This document shows, in pieces, positions 25,179 to 35,698 of a DNA stretch of 64,000 nt. Both the position numbers and the translations under genes were made by a program. The first letter of the stretch is position 1. Every line of letters begins with the position of its first letter. Source of the stretch: Pyricularia pennisetigena (taxonomy: Eukaryota > Ascomycota > Sordariomycetes > Magnaporthales > Pyriculariaceae); the NCBI RefSeq assembly GCF_004337985.1, contig NC_043743.1, positions 3,270,543 through 3,334,542 on the forward strand. Reading direction: 5' to 3'. The notes below the pieces were generated by a model. That model saw only the letters and a program-made list of their open reading frames with translations, did no database searches and was not told the origin of the DNA.

Positions 25179-26411
25179 ATTTTGAGGTTGATCTTTTCTT
25201 TTTCTCGTGTGATTCTATTCGCCTTTCGTGCCGACGGGCGAGTGCCCTGGGTTGTCCTGCTGCTTTCCCCCGGGTGATTGCTGTGCGCTTGCTGCCTTGA
25301 GTGAGGTCTGCCGACGAGAATCGGAGGACCCAAAGATCCGTGTACGTAGTGCACCAAACAATAGGGCGACGATTGCGACGATCCAAAGGGGCGCGAAACG
25401 CAGGTAGCAAAAGATGGTAGTGGTACACTTGGAAAGTACAGACTGGCCAAAGGGCGACGACATGAATCAATAAATTTTTTTTTGCTTCGCTGCCTGGTTG
25501 ATGGTCAGGTTTGTTTTGCGTTATTTTTTTTATTTTTTATTTTTTTTTTAAATATGCGCTCTTCAAATTCTCTTTTTTTTCTCCCTTCCTTGTCAAGGAG
25601 ATGCTGCTGACACCGGCCTACTGAGTAAGTTGCCCAGCCGTATGCGAATGCGACAAGGCAAAGACAAAGCTGAGGCGCGGCGCGTCAAGCTCCATCAAGA
25701 GTCCCCTGAGAGCTGACCCCACTCAACGTCAATGCAGTGAGGGTTGCTAATCTGCGACGGAAAGATCTGGCAATATAAGTACTTCGTAATATATTTCCAC
25801 TGCTTGGATGACAATAAGGCGCCAAGGTTTTTTTTTTTTTTTTTTTTTTTTTTGTTCACTAGGTTCCTGGGGCCTGTGTTGCGTGTACAAGACATTTCGC
25901 CATCATAAGAGAGTCAAGGATTCAATTTCTGAAATCAATCTGTCTCCACTGGGAAGATAATTGACTCCTGCTCCGTCAAGACTCCTGCTACGAATGAAAT
26001 CAAGCCTCTTCTGTGTGTTGGGATTCCCAACATCAAATGCTCCATGCCCACACTTTCCATGTCTGCCCAGCCCACTGTGCCGAGGCTCGGCTGTGATTTT
26101 TAACCTCAATCGAGCAGCAGACCCGATCGACAACAAGTACATGAGCTTGGCAGCAGGGTTGCTTTTGCAGCAATTCACTCCATTACGTATTTATATATAA
26201 CGTTCACCGCAATCCAAGTCAAGCGCAGCAGCTTATACGGTGAACTGCAGATAACACAAACAGTCCTTTCATCGCAGATTAAACTTGCGTTTGCATGCAC
26301 CACTTCAGACAGTAGCAGCTCGCATCATAATATGGTTCACGAATTTGTTTCCCCAGGTTACTATTTGCCTTGGTAATATACACGTCCGTCCCATGCTTGA
26401 ACTTAAATACA
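25179..26411. other. Intergenic stretch with T26 run
   Basis: The first 300 bases are the 5' region of the THEM6-like gene. The rest has no recognisable gene; T26 lies at 25828-25853. Confidence 0.5.
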
Positions 26412-28215
26412 TCACTCCTGCTTGGGCTCCTCGGCAACGTAATGCAGGTACGCACCGAGCAGCTTGATACCCTCGATATAGTTGCGCTTGTCAAGCTTCT
26501 CATTAATTGAGTGGGCGCCATCAGTGGAGCTGCCCATGGGCAAAAGCAGAACGTTCTTGCCAGTAGCCTGCTCAAAAGTAAGAGTGACGGGAATGCTACA
26601 TTGACAGCTGTCAGTAAGTTTGGGCCAGAGCAGCCGCGGAACTCTAACGCGAAGAATCCAAAGAGAAAAAAAAAAAAAAAAAAAAAACTCACCTTCCACC
26701 CTCACGGGTAAAGTCAGGGGCGGTACCCCATACCCTCTCGACAGCCTTGGCGGCGGCGCTAAAGTTCCAGTGCTTGGGGCTGGCCACCCACCACTTTCCG
26801 CAGTGCTGGGCGTACACCTTGAGCGTGTTCTTGCTGTTGAGCTTGGCGAACTGCTCATTGACGTACTTGTACACAAATTCGTTGGTCCGGTCGATCTCCA
26901 TGTTGGGGACGGTGCGGATCGAAAACTTGCCGATGACCTTGGCCGGGATCACCGTCTTGGCGCCGGGGGCGGAGAAGGCACCCTCGATACCGTGCAGCGA
27001 CAGCGAAGGGTACCTCCAGCGGCGCATGAGCGTCTTCTTCTTGTCGTCAAAGATGGTCGTCTTAGAACCCAGGGACTCGTACAGAGTGTCCATGGTGAAC
27101 GAGATGTTGTCGTATAGCGACTCCTCGTCCGAGGTGACCGGAGCGACCTGCTCCATGATGCCAGGGATCTGGATGTTGCCATCCGTGTCGACCAGGGATC
27201 CCATGACGCGGACGAGGTCCGTCATTGGCTCCTGTGCCGTACCGCCAAACACGCCAGAGTGAAGGTCGGCTCCGGGCCCGCTGACCTCGATGCTGTAGTA
27301 GTTCACGCCACGGAGACCGTAGGTCAGGCAGGGCTTCTCGGTGCCGAGCCAGTAGTTGTCCGATATGCAGACGGCCTCGGCGTCCTTGAAAAACTTGGGC
27401 GCCTCGGCCACGATCAGGTCATCAAGACCCTCGGAGCCGTACTCCTCCATACCCTCAAAGCACATAAGCAGGTTCACGGGGAAGTCGACGCCGGCCTTCT
27501 GGTGTGCCTCGATGGCGTTGAGCCAACCGAGGACGGGACCCTTGTCGTCCGTGCTACCACGGCCAAACATGCGGCCGTCCTCTCCGACGGTCAGGTCAAA
27601 AGGCTCCGTGGCCCAGCCATCCGACATCTCGGCGGGCTGGACGTCGTAGTGTCCATAGACCAAGATGGTACGCTTGTTGGGGTCGTTGCCGTAGCGGCCG
27701 AGGACTACAGGAGGGAGGTCGAGGGAGGGGTTGTCGGGCTGCTTGCCGAGCTCGCGGGTCTCGACGTGGGCGCCGAGCTTCTTGAGCTCGTCGACAAGGA
27801 AGTGGGCCATCCGCACGACATCGGGACGGCGGGCGGCATCGGAGGACACGGAAGGAATTGCGACGGCGGCACGCAGGCGCTCGATGAAGGCGTCCGACAG
27901 GCTGTCGACCTGGGAGAAGAAAGAGTCAAGCTGCGGCGCCATCTTGCGAGCTTGGTGTTTGCGGATGTTGTCTGTGAGGTAGCTTCGACGTTGAGCTTGT
28001 GTATAGGAAAGGTGATGATTGGTTTGCTGTGTTGATGGCCGTGGTTGTACTTGTCTCGATCGGCTACTCGAGAGGGGGGAGGTTGAACAGGTGAAAAGTC
28101 TGGCCGAGATAGGTTTCCTTATTAATTGCTGCTGTAGATAACAGGACCGTACCAGACGGCCCTGGAGACAAGGTGTGCGGGGCATTACGAGGCAGCTTGG
28201 GCACGCGGGCGGCAT
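26412..28215 (-). CDS. DUG1: M20 metallodipeptidase (Dug1/CNDP2 type), possible N-terminal extension
   Basis: Two exons: 28215-26693 and 26595-26412, joined across a 97-bp intron (GTGAGT donor before a long T-run, TGTAG acceptor), reading [14 protein letters not shown]. From the conventional ATG at 27942 ([19 protein letters not shown]) the protein has 477 residues, the size of yeast Dug1 (481), a Cys-Gly dipeptidase in glutathione turnover. Metal-site motifs are in order: [20 protein letters not shown] with the bridging Asp, [10 protein letters not shown] with the catalytic Glu pair, ISDNYWLG, and [11 protein letters not shown] in exon 2. The frame stays open to an earlier ATG at 28215, adding 91 residues with many Arg and Ser and a single acidic residue, resembling a mitochondrial presequence. 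Identity is firm; which start is used is not known. Confidence 0.93.
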
Positions 28216-28726
28216 GCAGCGGCTTTTGAAGAGGGGCAAATGTGCAGGTAACGGCCCGTATGACACGCAGCAAGTTTGGTCTAATTTTCTACCGAGTCGA
28301 GGGCAAAAGTACCTTACCCTTTCTTTACCTTAGCTAAAGTCACGTGCGTAAGCAGGCAGTTTACCCAGCGACAACTCGATTATTTGCGATTCTACTCAGA
28401 CCATTTCACACTTTTACATTGTACTTGAGTCTGTTATTTATTTATTTTATTAATATTTGTCAATACTATTCTGTCGCCTACACATGTGGACGTTACGTTG
28501 TCAGTGCTGATTTCTTTTCTAAAGAGCGCGGTGGCGAAACGTGCAACTTGCGGGTATTACTTTATATTCCATGTTTGCGTATTAAACAAATGAATCCAAT
28601 AAACAATTGAACAATCCAGATATCCTCACCCTCAGGGTATCTTACAGTGAAATCCCTGTGCATGAGCAAAACAGTAAATCAGCAAAGAAACATGCAAAAC
28701 AAAACCCTGATGCGGCACAATATTAC
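28216..28726. other. Spacer between dipeptidase 5' end and yippee-like gene 3' end
   Basis: About 510 bases, AT-rich near 28430-28460; presumed promoter of the dipeptidase gene and 3' region of the yippee-like gene. No gene seen. Confidence 0.5.
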
Positions 28727-29488
28727 TCATCGCTTGGCCCTCGCAGCATCAAGCTCCATCCGCGTCCTGGACAGACGAGCCGAGGCCTCCTCCTTCGCCC
28801 TCTTTCTAATGGCGCTCGTCTGAGGATCCCAGGTTCCCGAGAAAAGCTCATCGCACTCATCCTCATCCTCAGAGTCGAACTCTACCGAGTCCCGATGCTG
28901 CTCAAGCCGATCCATGACCACGCGGTCGGTGGAGGTGTCTTGGGCGTCATCCTCCGCGCCCCAGTCCCGAAACACCACCACGTGCGACGTCTCAAGAATA
29001 AACTTGCCAATCTTGTATCTTTGCGACGGCTCCCTGGCGTCAATGTACTTCCAGCCGACCTTGATGCCACACCGCAGGCAGTTGATGTCGGCAACCACGT
29101 GCGCACCCGTAGACAGGCGACGGGACTCGGCACGCCCGATGCTGACGTTGACCAGGTTGGTGGACTGGGTGTCGGTAGCCGGACACGTCGGCGTCGGACG
29201 CGAGGACGGGGGCGCCACGAGGTAAGCCCGCCCGTGCCTCCCCGTGAAGCCCTTGGAAACTACCTGGGAGTTGAAGGCGAATTCCGTGGAGCAGTGCACG
29301 CAGCGGAGGGTGGCGGTCGCCGGCGGCACAATTGATGACGTCGCGGACTCAACGGATGAGCTGAGCGAGGGCGGTGAGTCTACACCGTCGTTATCTGTCG
29401 CTGTCCGTCGTTGGCGAAAAGGGATGGTGATGGCTGGGAGAAGAAAAGACGGCCACAGTGACGACGAAGGTCCAGGAAATGATGACAT
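28727..29488 (-). CDS. Yippee-like zinc-binding protein
   Basis: Single coding exon giving 253 residues from ATG 29488 (CACAATGTCATC). The yippee domain spans about residues 60-165: first knuckle LRCVHCSTEF, then FTGRHGRAYLV, and second knuckle INCLRCGIKVGWKYIDA followed by QRYKIGKFILETSHV. The four cysteines form the expected zinc site. The C-terminal third is acidic then strongly basic and helical. Between GRHGRAYLV and LSTGAHVVADINC there is an extra stretch of about 30 residues not found in short yippee proteins. The frame extends upstream to another ATG at 29626, but a good 3' splice site (TTTCTTTCAG near 29580) lies between them, which suggests an intron in the 5' UTR and supports the downstream start. 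Function in fungi is poorly defined; Moh1 is the yeast relative. Confidence 0.87.
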   Translation of the reverse strand: MSSFPGPSSSLWPSFLLPAITIPFRQRRTATDNDGVDSPPSLSSSVESATSSIVPPATATLRCVHCSTEFAFNSQVVSKGFTGRHGRAYLVAPPSSRPTPTCPATDTQSTNLVNVSIGRAESRRLSTGAHVVADINCLRCGIKVGWKYIDAREPSQRYKIGKFILETSHVVVFRDWGAEDDAQDTSTDRVVMDRLEQHRDSVEFDSEDEDECDELFSGTWDPQTSAIRKRAKEEASARLSRTRMELDAARAKR

Positions 29489-31178
29489 TGTGAGCGGGGA
29501 CGGGACTGTGTATCTTAGAGCGGGAGTGTGAATCCACGCCCAGCTGCAAACTGTCTTGTATGTTGTGTTGATGATCCTGAAAGAAAACCACAGTTTGAAG
29601 CAGACCAAGATCGCCAAAAAGAGCATGGAGCAGTAGATGGTGTCTGCGCCGGCCTAGAGTCGATCAAGAGACCGTCACGAGCCCAATAAAACGGCTCGAT
29701 TTGGAAACAACAACAACGATAAGAATAACAATAACAATAATAAAATAAAACAACCAAACAAGTTAACTGTTAACGGGTTGAGTATTGCTTTCTCCTGCGC
29801 CACTGTAAATTCCCTAGAGGGCATCAATGTGAGAATTCACAAAACTCATACTGGAAGAGCAATTTCAAATCGAATGTTTCCCCTTGAGCGATCGCGGGGC
29901 ATCTAGAAGTGCATCAGATGTTGGTTGGTATGGTATCATGACCAGACCCGGCCCAAACTAGGCTAGACCGGACCTCTACCTACATGAATGGGTCTAGTGT
30001 AGGTCGATCAGCTCGCTCAGCTTCGCGGTTGGGTGTGCAGCTGCACTAAAGTACCTACCTTACAGTACAGTACCTCCCCATCTATCAGGCCAGATCGGGC
30101 AGCATCCGATATCAAGGGTTGGGTTCGCATGCCGAAGGCTGTCTGTCTGTCGGGTTTATCTCAAGTATGTATGGCAGTTATAAGAAGCATGGTACTACTC
30201 AAGGGCATCGAATCAAATCCGGGGGATAATTAATGCAAGTATTGTAGCGGTGGGGCCCAAGCTGTCACGAGGCTGCTTCGTGTGGGGGAAGAACAAATGC
30301 AGATCTTCCAGTTTGTACTACGGAATACACGAAACGAATAGAAACTGACGTGAAAGAACAAACCTACTACACCACTGAAGCAAGGTGTATCTTGTTGTTT
30401 CGGGCCGGCCGGAGAACAATCAGTCTTGTACAAAACAGAAATTGCGTATTGGTTGTCCTAAAAATCAAATCAATCGGGGGTTTCTTTTTTTACTTTGTCA
30501 GTAACTCACAACTCCGCATCTCAACAGGATCTCCCAGTCATTCTTTGCTAAGCGAAACTCTGCAATCGGATCACATGCAGTCATCCCTTGAGGAGCTTTA
30601 CGTAACCCAGCTAATCCATCAAGGGATTCAGCAGGCTGTGAATGACTGTTGAACGAACACAAACATGCCAAGACGTAGCAGGAGGCTGGGCCAAGAGACC
30701 GTTGCCAACAGACTGTGTAGCGTTTCGACGAAGCAGACCTAGATTTCTGAGTAGAGAAAGCAAAAGTGAATGCTAGTTCTAGAATAGGTCCAAAATGCAC
30801 GCCAGCATCGGTAATACATGCCGGCAAATGTCTCAGCGCTAGGCTGGAATTCAATGCGGCACCAACGGACCGGACATTTCAAAGTCGCAAGGTCGGGTTC
30901 GCTGGTGAACCTTGTGAGTACTTCGTAAACTACGGTAGGCAAGCTTCTACCAACGTACAGAATTGAAAAGGAAAAAATTCAGCCAGTCCAGTCAAACAAA
31001 GTAAAGTCGTCGGGCACCACCCGCAACCCATGCAAGAGGCTCGACGGTTTCGTCGGGCTCCTGGGACGAGCCAAGGCAAAATCTGTGGCTCTTAGCGTTC
31101 GCCACGTGCAGCGGTTCGTTCGCTGGAGAAGGAGGAGCCCGCATACCCGATAAGGACTCCTCCCAAGGCGCGGCAACT

Positions 31179-31220
<42 letters not shown>

Positions 31221-31639
31221 GCTCGGGACGAGCCCCACCGTGCGCTAGTCGGTGCCAACCCAAACTCAGAAATGCAGTGGCCACATGCCTATTAAAACTC
31301 TTTGGCTTTTCCCCCTCTGGTCAAAAACGGATTGTCTCAAATAAAAGGTGCTTTTCTCCATCCTCACACGCCCCCCGATCCAAAGACGCTTACTAAATCC
31401 GTCAAAACTCAACAACGCAGCTACGCTCGACCACAAGCCATCTCCGAACATTATTCTACCCGACGATCAACCTTCCAATCAATTCAATCACCAATAAAAA
31501 AAAACGTCAAAAAAGAAGACCAACGAAAAAAAAAAAAACAAAATCTACATTTTCCACACCGACGCCGACCGACTACGGTTCAATCTTGACCGCCTCTATA
31601 CAATCATTTGATCCCTCAAGGTGGCATTCTACTGCAGCA
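29489..31639. other. 2.1 kb divergent intergenic region (yippee-like and antizyme)
   Basis: Contains the promoters of two divergent genes. T40 lies at 31180-31219. The 400 bases before the antizyme ATG are A/C-rich, as expected of a long fungal 5' leader. No gene recognised. Confidence 0.5.
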
Positions 31640-32715
31640 ATGGCGACAATGAAACAGGAAACGAATTACTGTAATAGTAGTTTCGGCGAGGTGGCCGCTG
31701 CCCGTCAGGCGAATGTCCTTGCCAGCTGCTACCTCGTCGACAATGCCACTGCGTCCCTCAAGGGACTTCACTACTGCACTACCAGCGTTACCGGTACGCA
31801 GTCCAAGCTCCCAGCCCCCTCCCGCCCGTTTTCTTGAGTTTGAAATCAGTGAAGCAATTATCTAACTCGACGCCATCGCCTTGCTGGCTTTCCTCACCAC
31901 AGGGGCAGAGTGGTATTCCTGAGGTCCCTTCCTCAGGACTACCATCGCCACCGACAAGTCCCCCCCTCGCCGCCATCACGTCTGACAACAAGCTCGCTGT
32001 GACCCCCAAGTCCAAGCAGCGACGCGCCCAGTCGACGTCGACCAACAACGCCGGGCCCGGTGGCCTCGGCTCACCCCATCTCAGGCGAGGGGGGGCAACA
32101 TCGCGCATCAGGGAAGAATGTGAGAGGTTCTTCTGCGAGACCATGTGGTCCTTGTTCCGGGATGAGCGGAACTCGGCGCCGTATGGCTCCGGCCTGACGG
32201 GTGTCCATCAACAACAAGAACGACAAGCACAACTAGAACAACAACAGTACTACCAGCTGGGCGGCGGCGGAGCAGAGTCCAATGGCCAGCTGTGCACGCC
32301 TCCGGACGAGTATCCCTTCCCAGACCGGTTCGTAACGGCCAGCGGCGGACGAAATCCCCCGTGCCGCGTCACGGCCTGGCTGGAGCTTTGGGATTACGTC
32401 GGCGGTGCTGGTTTCCGGGGTTTCTTGGCGGAAGATGACGAGGGCGAGAAATCGGCCTTTATCTTCTTTGACCCCGGAGTTATGGGAAGGGATTTGAAAT
32501 CAGCGTTGGTTGCTGCCATCGAACTAGCCGACGGGCCGCTGGAATGCTCCCACCTCGTCGTCGCTATCGACCGATCAATACCTGAAAGGGATACCAGATC
32601 GCTCATGAAGGGCCTGCAATGGGCTGGCTTCTCACTCGCCAACCTAGACCAGTGGGCCGCCGGCTCGCTGGACGTCACGAGCTCAAGGTGGCTCTTCATG
32701 GACTACGAGGTGTAA
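31640..32715 (+). CDS. OAZ1: Ornithine decarboxylase antizyme, needs +1 programmed ribosomal frameshift
   Basis: Polyamine-induced inhibitor that binds ornithine decarboxylase and sends it to the proteasome. Exon 1 is 31640-31793; a 109-bp intron (GTACGC donor, CCACAG acceptor) ends at 31902. Exon 2 continues ORF1 for 17 nt as GAEWYS and meets UGA at 31920-31922, giving the shift site TCC-TGA. Skipping T31920 continues in the +1 frame as EVPSSGLPSPP to the stop at 32715, for 321 residues in all. The C-terminal half has the antizyme fold: FRGFLAEDDEGEKSAFIFFD, DLKSALVAAIELADG, a strand LVVAIDRS, and LMKGLQWAGFSLANLD ending in SSRWLFMDYEV. The region around 90-200 is disordered and Gln-rich. 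The ATG at 31640 (GCAGCAATGGCG) is the first in frame. Identity and recoding site are well supported; efficiency and polyamine response are inferred from the family. Confidence 0.92.
31917..31922 (+). promoter_or_regulatory. Programmed +1 frameshift site (UCC UGA)
   Basis: The last sense codon of ORF1 is TCC (31917-31919) followed by the stop TGA (31920-31922). Reading GAG GTC CCT from 31921 enters the long antizyme frame. UCC-UGA is one of the shift sites known from antizyme genes, in which high polyamine favours the shift. Confidence 0.9.
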
Positions 32716-33318
32716 CGGCCGGGATTTCATTTTTTTGACAACGGTGACGCCCTCATTTCTTCTTTTGTCGATCTTTTTTGGAAGGCTTTTTTCTTTTTTC
32801 TACCAGTTCTGAGAGCTGAAGAAAAACAAACAAGCCAGGGAGGCTGTCTTTTGCGTGATATACTCTTTTTTTTCTTTTGCTTCTGTTTCCTCTCTTACAT
32901 CATCAGCCTCATCGAGGTTCTCATCCATCAAGTCTCCTGTTGGTGCTATTCTGCTGTCAGACGGTGTACTATTTTCCGCTGTACTACAAAAGAACTTTTT
33001 TGTCTATTTTTTATGGGCGGGCACTGTTACACTTGAAAGATACACAAACCCAAAACTGGAGGCCTTCTTCTTGCTGATGATTAAAATGATTGGACAGTTT
33101 CGGTGTTGCTAGGGTATTTAAAAATTCCAAAAATGCTGCACATGGTACTACTCATTTTTGCATCTTTTTCGTTCTCGTGTGATCTCATCATGATGTGGCT
33201 CGCATTGCACAGCGTTAGGCATCCTATGTGTCTAGTCTCGGAACTATGAATACTGGGTGGGTTCTCACTAGGACTTGATGCAGTGAAACACCCCATACCC
33301 CCAAATAAACAATCCAAC
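32716..33318. other. Spacer between convergent antizyme and HIS7 genes
   Basis: 600 bases of shared 3' sequence, T-rich; no gene seen. Confidence 0.6.
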
Positions 33319-35066
33319 TTACAGGTCTCCCTCGAACTGTCTCACCAGCAATCCCTTGGCCGCCAGGTGATCCTTGACCTGCGTGACGGTGTACTCGCCG
33401 CGGTGGAAGATGCCAGCCCCGAGCGCGGCGTCGGTCGTGGTCTTCTCAAACACCTCCTCAAAGTGGCCCGGGTTGCCGGCTCCGCTGCTGGCGATGACGG
33501 GAATCCTGACAGCGGCCTTGACCTGCGCAATGAGCTCTAGGTCGAACCCGCTGTTGGTGCCGTCCTTGTCGATGCAGTTGAGCAGGATCTCGCCGGCACC
33601 CATGGCCTCGACGGCCTGCGTGAGCTCCACCACGTCGACGTCGCGCGTCTCGCGCCCGCCCTTGGCCGTGCACGCGTACCAGCAGTAACCTTCGCCGTTG
33701 GGGCCCGGGAACGCGGTGCGAATGGTGGCGTGGCGCGTCGCCTCGGCCGAGGCCACGTAGACTCGCTTCGGGTCGACCGACACCACGACGGCCTGGTTGC
33801 CGTACGCGCGGCTGATCTGCTCGATGGCCGTGGTGCCCGAGAGGGCCCTACCGGCGGCGTAGTATTCCTCGGCGGCGGCCACGGCGTCGGACCCGATGCT
33901 GACCTTGTCGGCGCCGCTGCGGAAGTACATGCTCGCGACGTCGAGCGCAGACACCTTGGTGCCGTCGACGTCGACCGTGTCGCGGATGCCACCGCCGACG
34001 GTCAGTGGCACAAACACCGTCTCGGACGTGAGGCGGAGGACCTCGAGCATGGGCAGGTCGGCTAGGGGGCAGTCGCGGAAGGAGGTGATGTTGAGGAACG
34101 TGACTTCGTCGGCGCCCTGCTCGTAGTACTTCTTGGCCAGCTCGACCGGCTTGCCGAGGTTTCGCACGCCCCGGTCGGACGACTTCTCGCGGACGTCGTA
34201 CTGGTCACCCTTGGTCACGACGAGGTCGCCGGCGTCGTTGGCGCGCACGTCCAGGCATGCAATCACGCGGCGGGTCAGTCCTGCGGGTACGGGGTTCGGT
34301 GATGTGACGACGGCTGAGCCTAGTGAGGCAGCTCCCGAGGGGTCCAAGAAGGATCGGAGGACTCGTAGGCCGGCGACGCCACTCTTCTCGGGGTGGAACT
34401 GCGTAACCAGGACGTTGCCGCGAGCGACTGCACCCACGAAGGTCTCCTCGCCATAAACTCCTGTTGCTACCGTCCATCCCTGCGATTCGAGCTCGCCAGG
34501 GACATAGGGGTATTTATACGAGTGGACGTAGTAGTACTTGGAAGAGGGGCGAAGGTCAAGCAGCGTTGATGGCTCGTTGCTACTGTTTGGCTGTGTAGTG
34601 GTAGTGATGGTGGCATCATTCCAGCCGATGTGAGGTACGGCCTTTGTGCTGTCGTTGAAGCGGTCCAACGACCCCTTGATCAGACCGAGGCCGGGACATG
34701 CTGGGTCTTCTGACGAGCCGGAGAAGATGGCTTGCATGCCAACGCAGATTCCCATGAAAGCCTTGCCATCAGCAATGTGTTTTTGGATGGCTGGTAGGAA
34801 GCCAGCCTTGGAAAGCTGGGAGAGGCAGTGGCCAAAGTGGCCTACGCCTGGCAGGATTAATTTCTACTTGGAAGTGTCAATTTCAGGCGTTGTAATTACG
34901 GAGAGATAGAATCTCATGCACGCGGGGAAGACTCGATACGTACATCTGCCTTGGTAACTTCCTCTGGAGTTTTGACCCATTCCACTTCAAAGCCGACCTT
35001 CTCGATGGCGTTGACCAGGCTACGAACATTGCCGGCAACATAGTCCAGCAGGTATACTTTGGGCAT
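33319..35066 (-). CDS. HIS7: Imidazole glycerol phosphate synthase, bifunctional HisH-HisF
   Basis: Fifth step of histidine synthesis: makes imidazole glycerol phosphate and AICAR from PRFAR and glutamine. Two exons, 35066-34944 (41 codons, [20 protein letters not shown]) and 34863-33319, with an 80-bp intron (GTACGT, AGTAG); 555 residues against 552 in yeast. The glutaminase half shows [14 protein letters not shown], the nucleophile Cys81 in MGICVGMQA, and the His198/Glu200 pair in TQFHPEKSG. The cyclase half starts at about 235 with [11 protein letters not shown] (catalytic Asp), then [28 protein letters not shown], and [16 protein letters not shown] with the second catalytic Asp, ending with [13 protein letters not shown]. 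All key residues are present, so the enzyme should be active. It is divergent from the TFIIIC gene, with a Gcn4/CPC1-type site in the shared promoter. Confidence 0.97.
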
Positions 35067-35698
35067 TTTTAATAATTTTTTTATACCCCGCCTTGCGTCG
35101 TTTATATCTTGCTTTTGCTCCGCTATTCAGGAAGTGAAAAGATAGTTTATTAAATTGATGGATGATATATATCTGACTGGTAAAAAGAGTGTGAATCACT
35201 GTGGTTAGTATACAAATAAATGACTGTGGCCTGAGTGAGTCAATAATGCAGCAGCAGAAAAAAAAAAAAAAGTCGTTCGTTGATTTGGTATGGATCGTCT
35301 TGCTGTACCTTGATGTTATGCGCCGCGGGGTGAGCCGCCGATAAAGCGCTTGTAAGTGTTTAAATGGGGCGATAAGCGCATCAAGGTCGCCAGATGCAGT
35401 GCAGCAGTATCCCTGTTGGATCCGCTGCATGGATTATACTACTTCTTTGTGGAGTCGATTCAGTGGGGTGCGACATGGAAATATTGCAGCAAAACCATCT
35501 GCAGCTGCTTCGTAAAGTTCTTCATACCTACAACCCCAAGGTACGCAACTGACAATTGATCCTTCACACCCCGCAAAGATGCTAATACGGCCATGTCCGG
35601 CTCAGCAGCCTCTTCCGCCATGACTAATTTTCAATCAAAAGCTGCGCCCCGGTCACTGTCCAATCAATTGCCTCTGCGCATACTTTTATAGCCTCACA
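35067..35698. other. Divergent promoter region HIS7 / TFIIIC subunit
   Basis: 632 bases between two start codons in opposite directions. It contains A14 near 35258-35271 and the TGAGTCA site described separately. No gene. Confidence 0.7.
35236..35242. promoter_or_regulatory. TGAGTCA, putative CPC1/Gcn4-type binding site
   Basis: A perfect TGASTCA palindrome 170 bases upstream of the HIS7 start codon. In fungi such sites bind the bZIP regulator of general amino-acid control, and histidine genes are standard targets. The motif also occurs by chance elsewhere in the window, so the position in front of a histidine gene is the main support. Confidence 0.55.

Noticed and set aside
27259..28035. 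Plus-strand open frame of 258 codons
   Set aside because: Antisense shadow of the M20 dipeptidase, caused by biased codon use in the real gene.
31834..32715. Second antizyme frame read as an independent gene from the ATG at 31834
   Set aside because: That ATG lies inside the intron of the antizyme gene; the frame is reached by the +1 shift at 31920.
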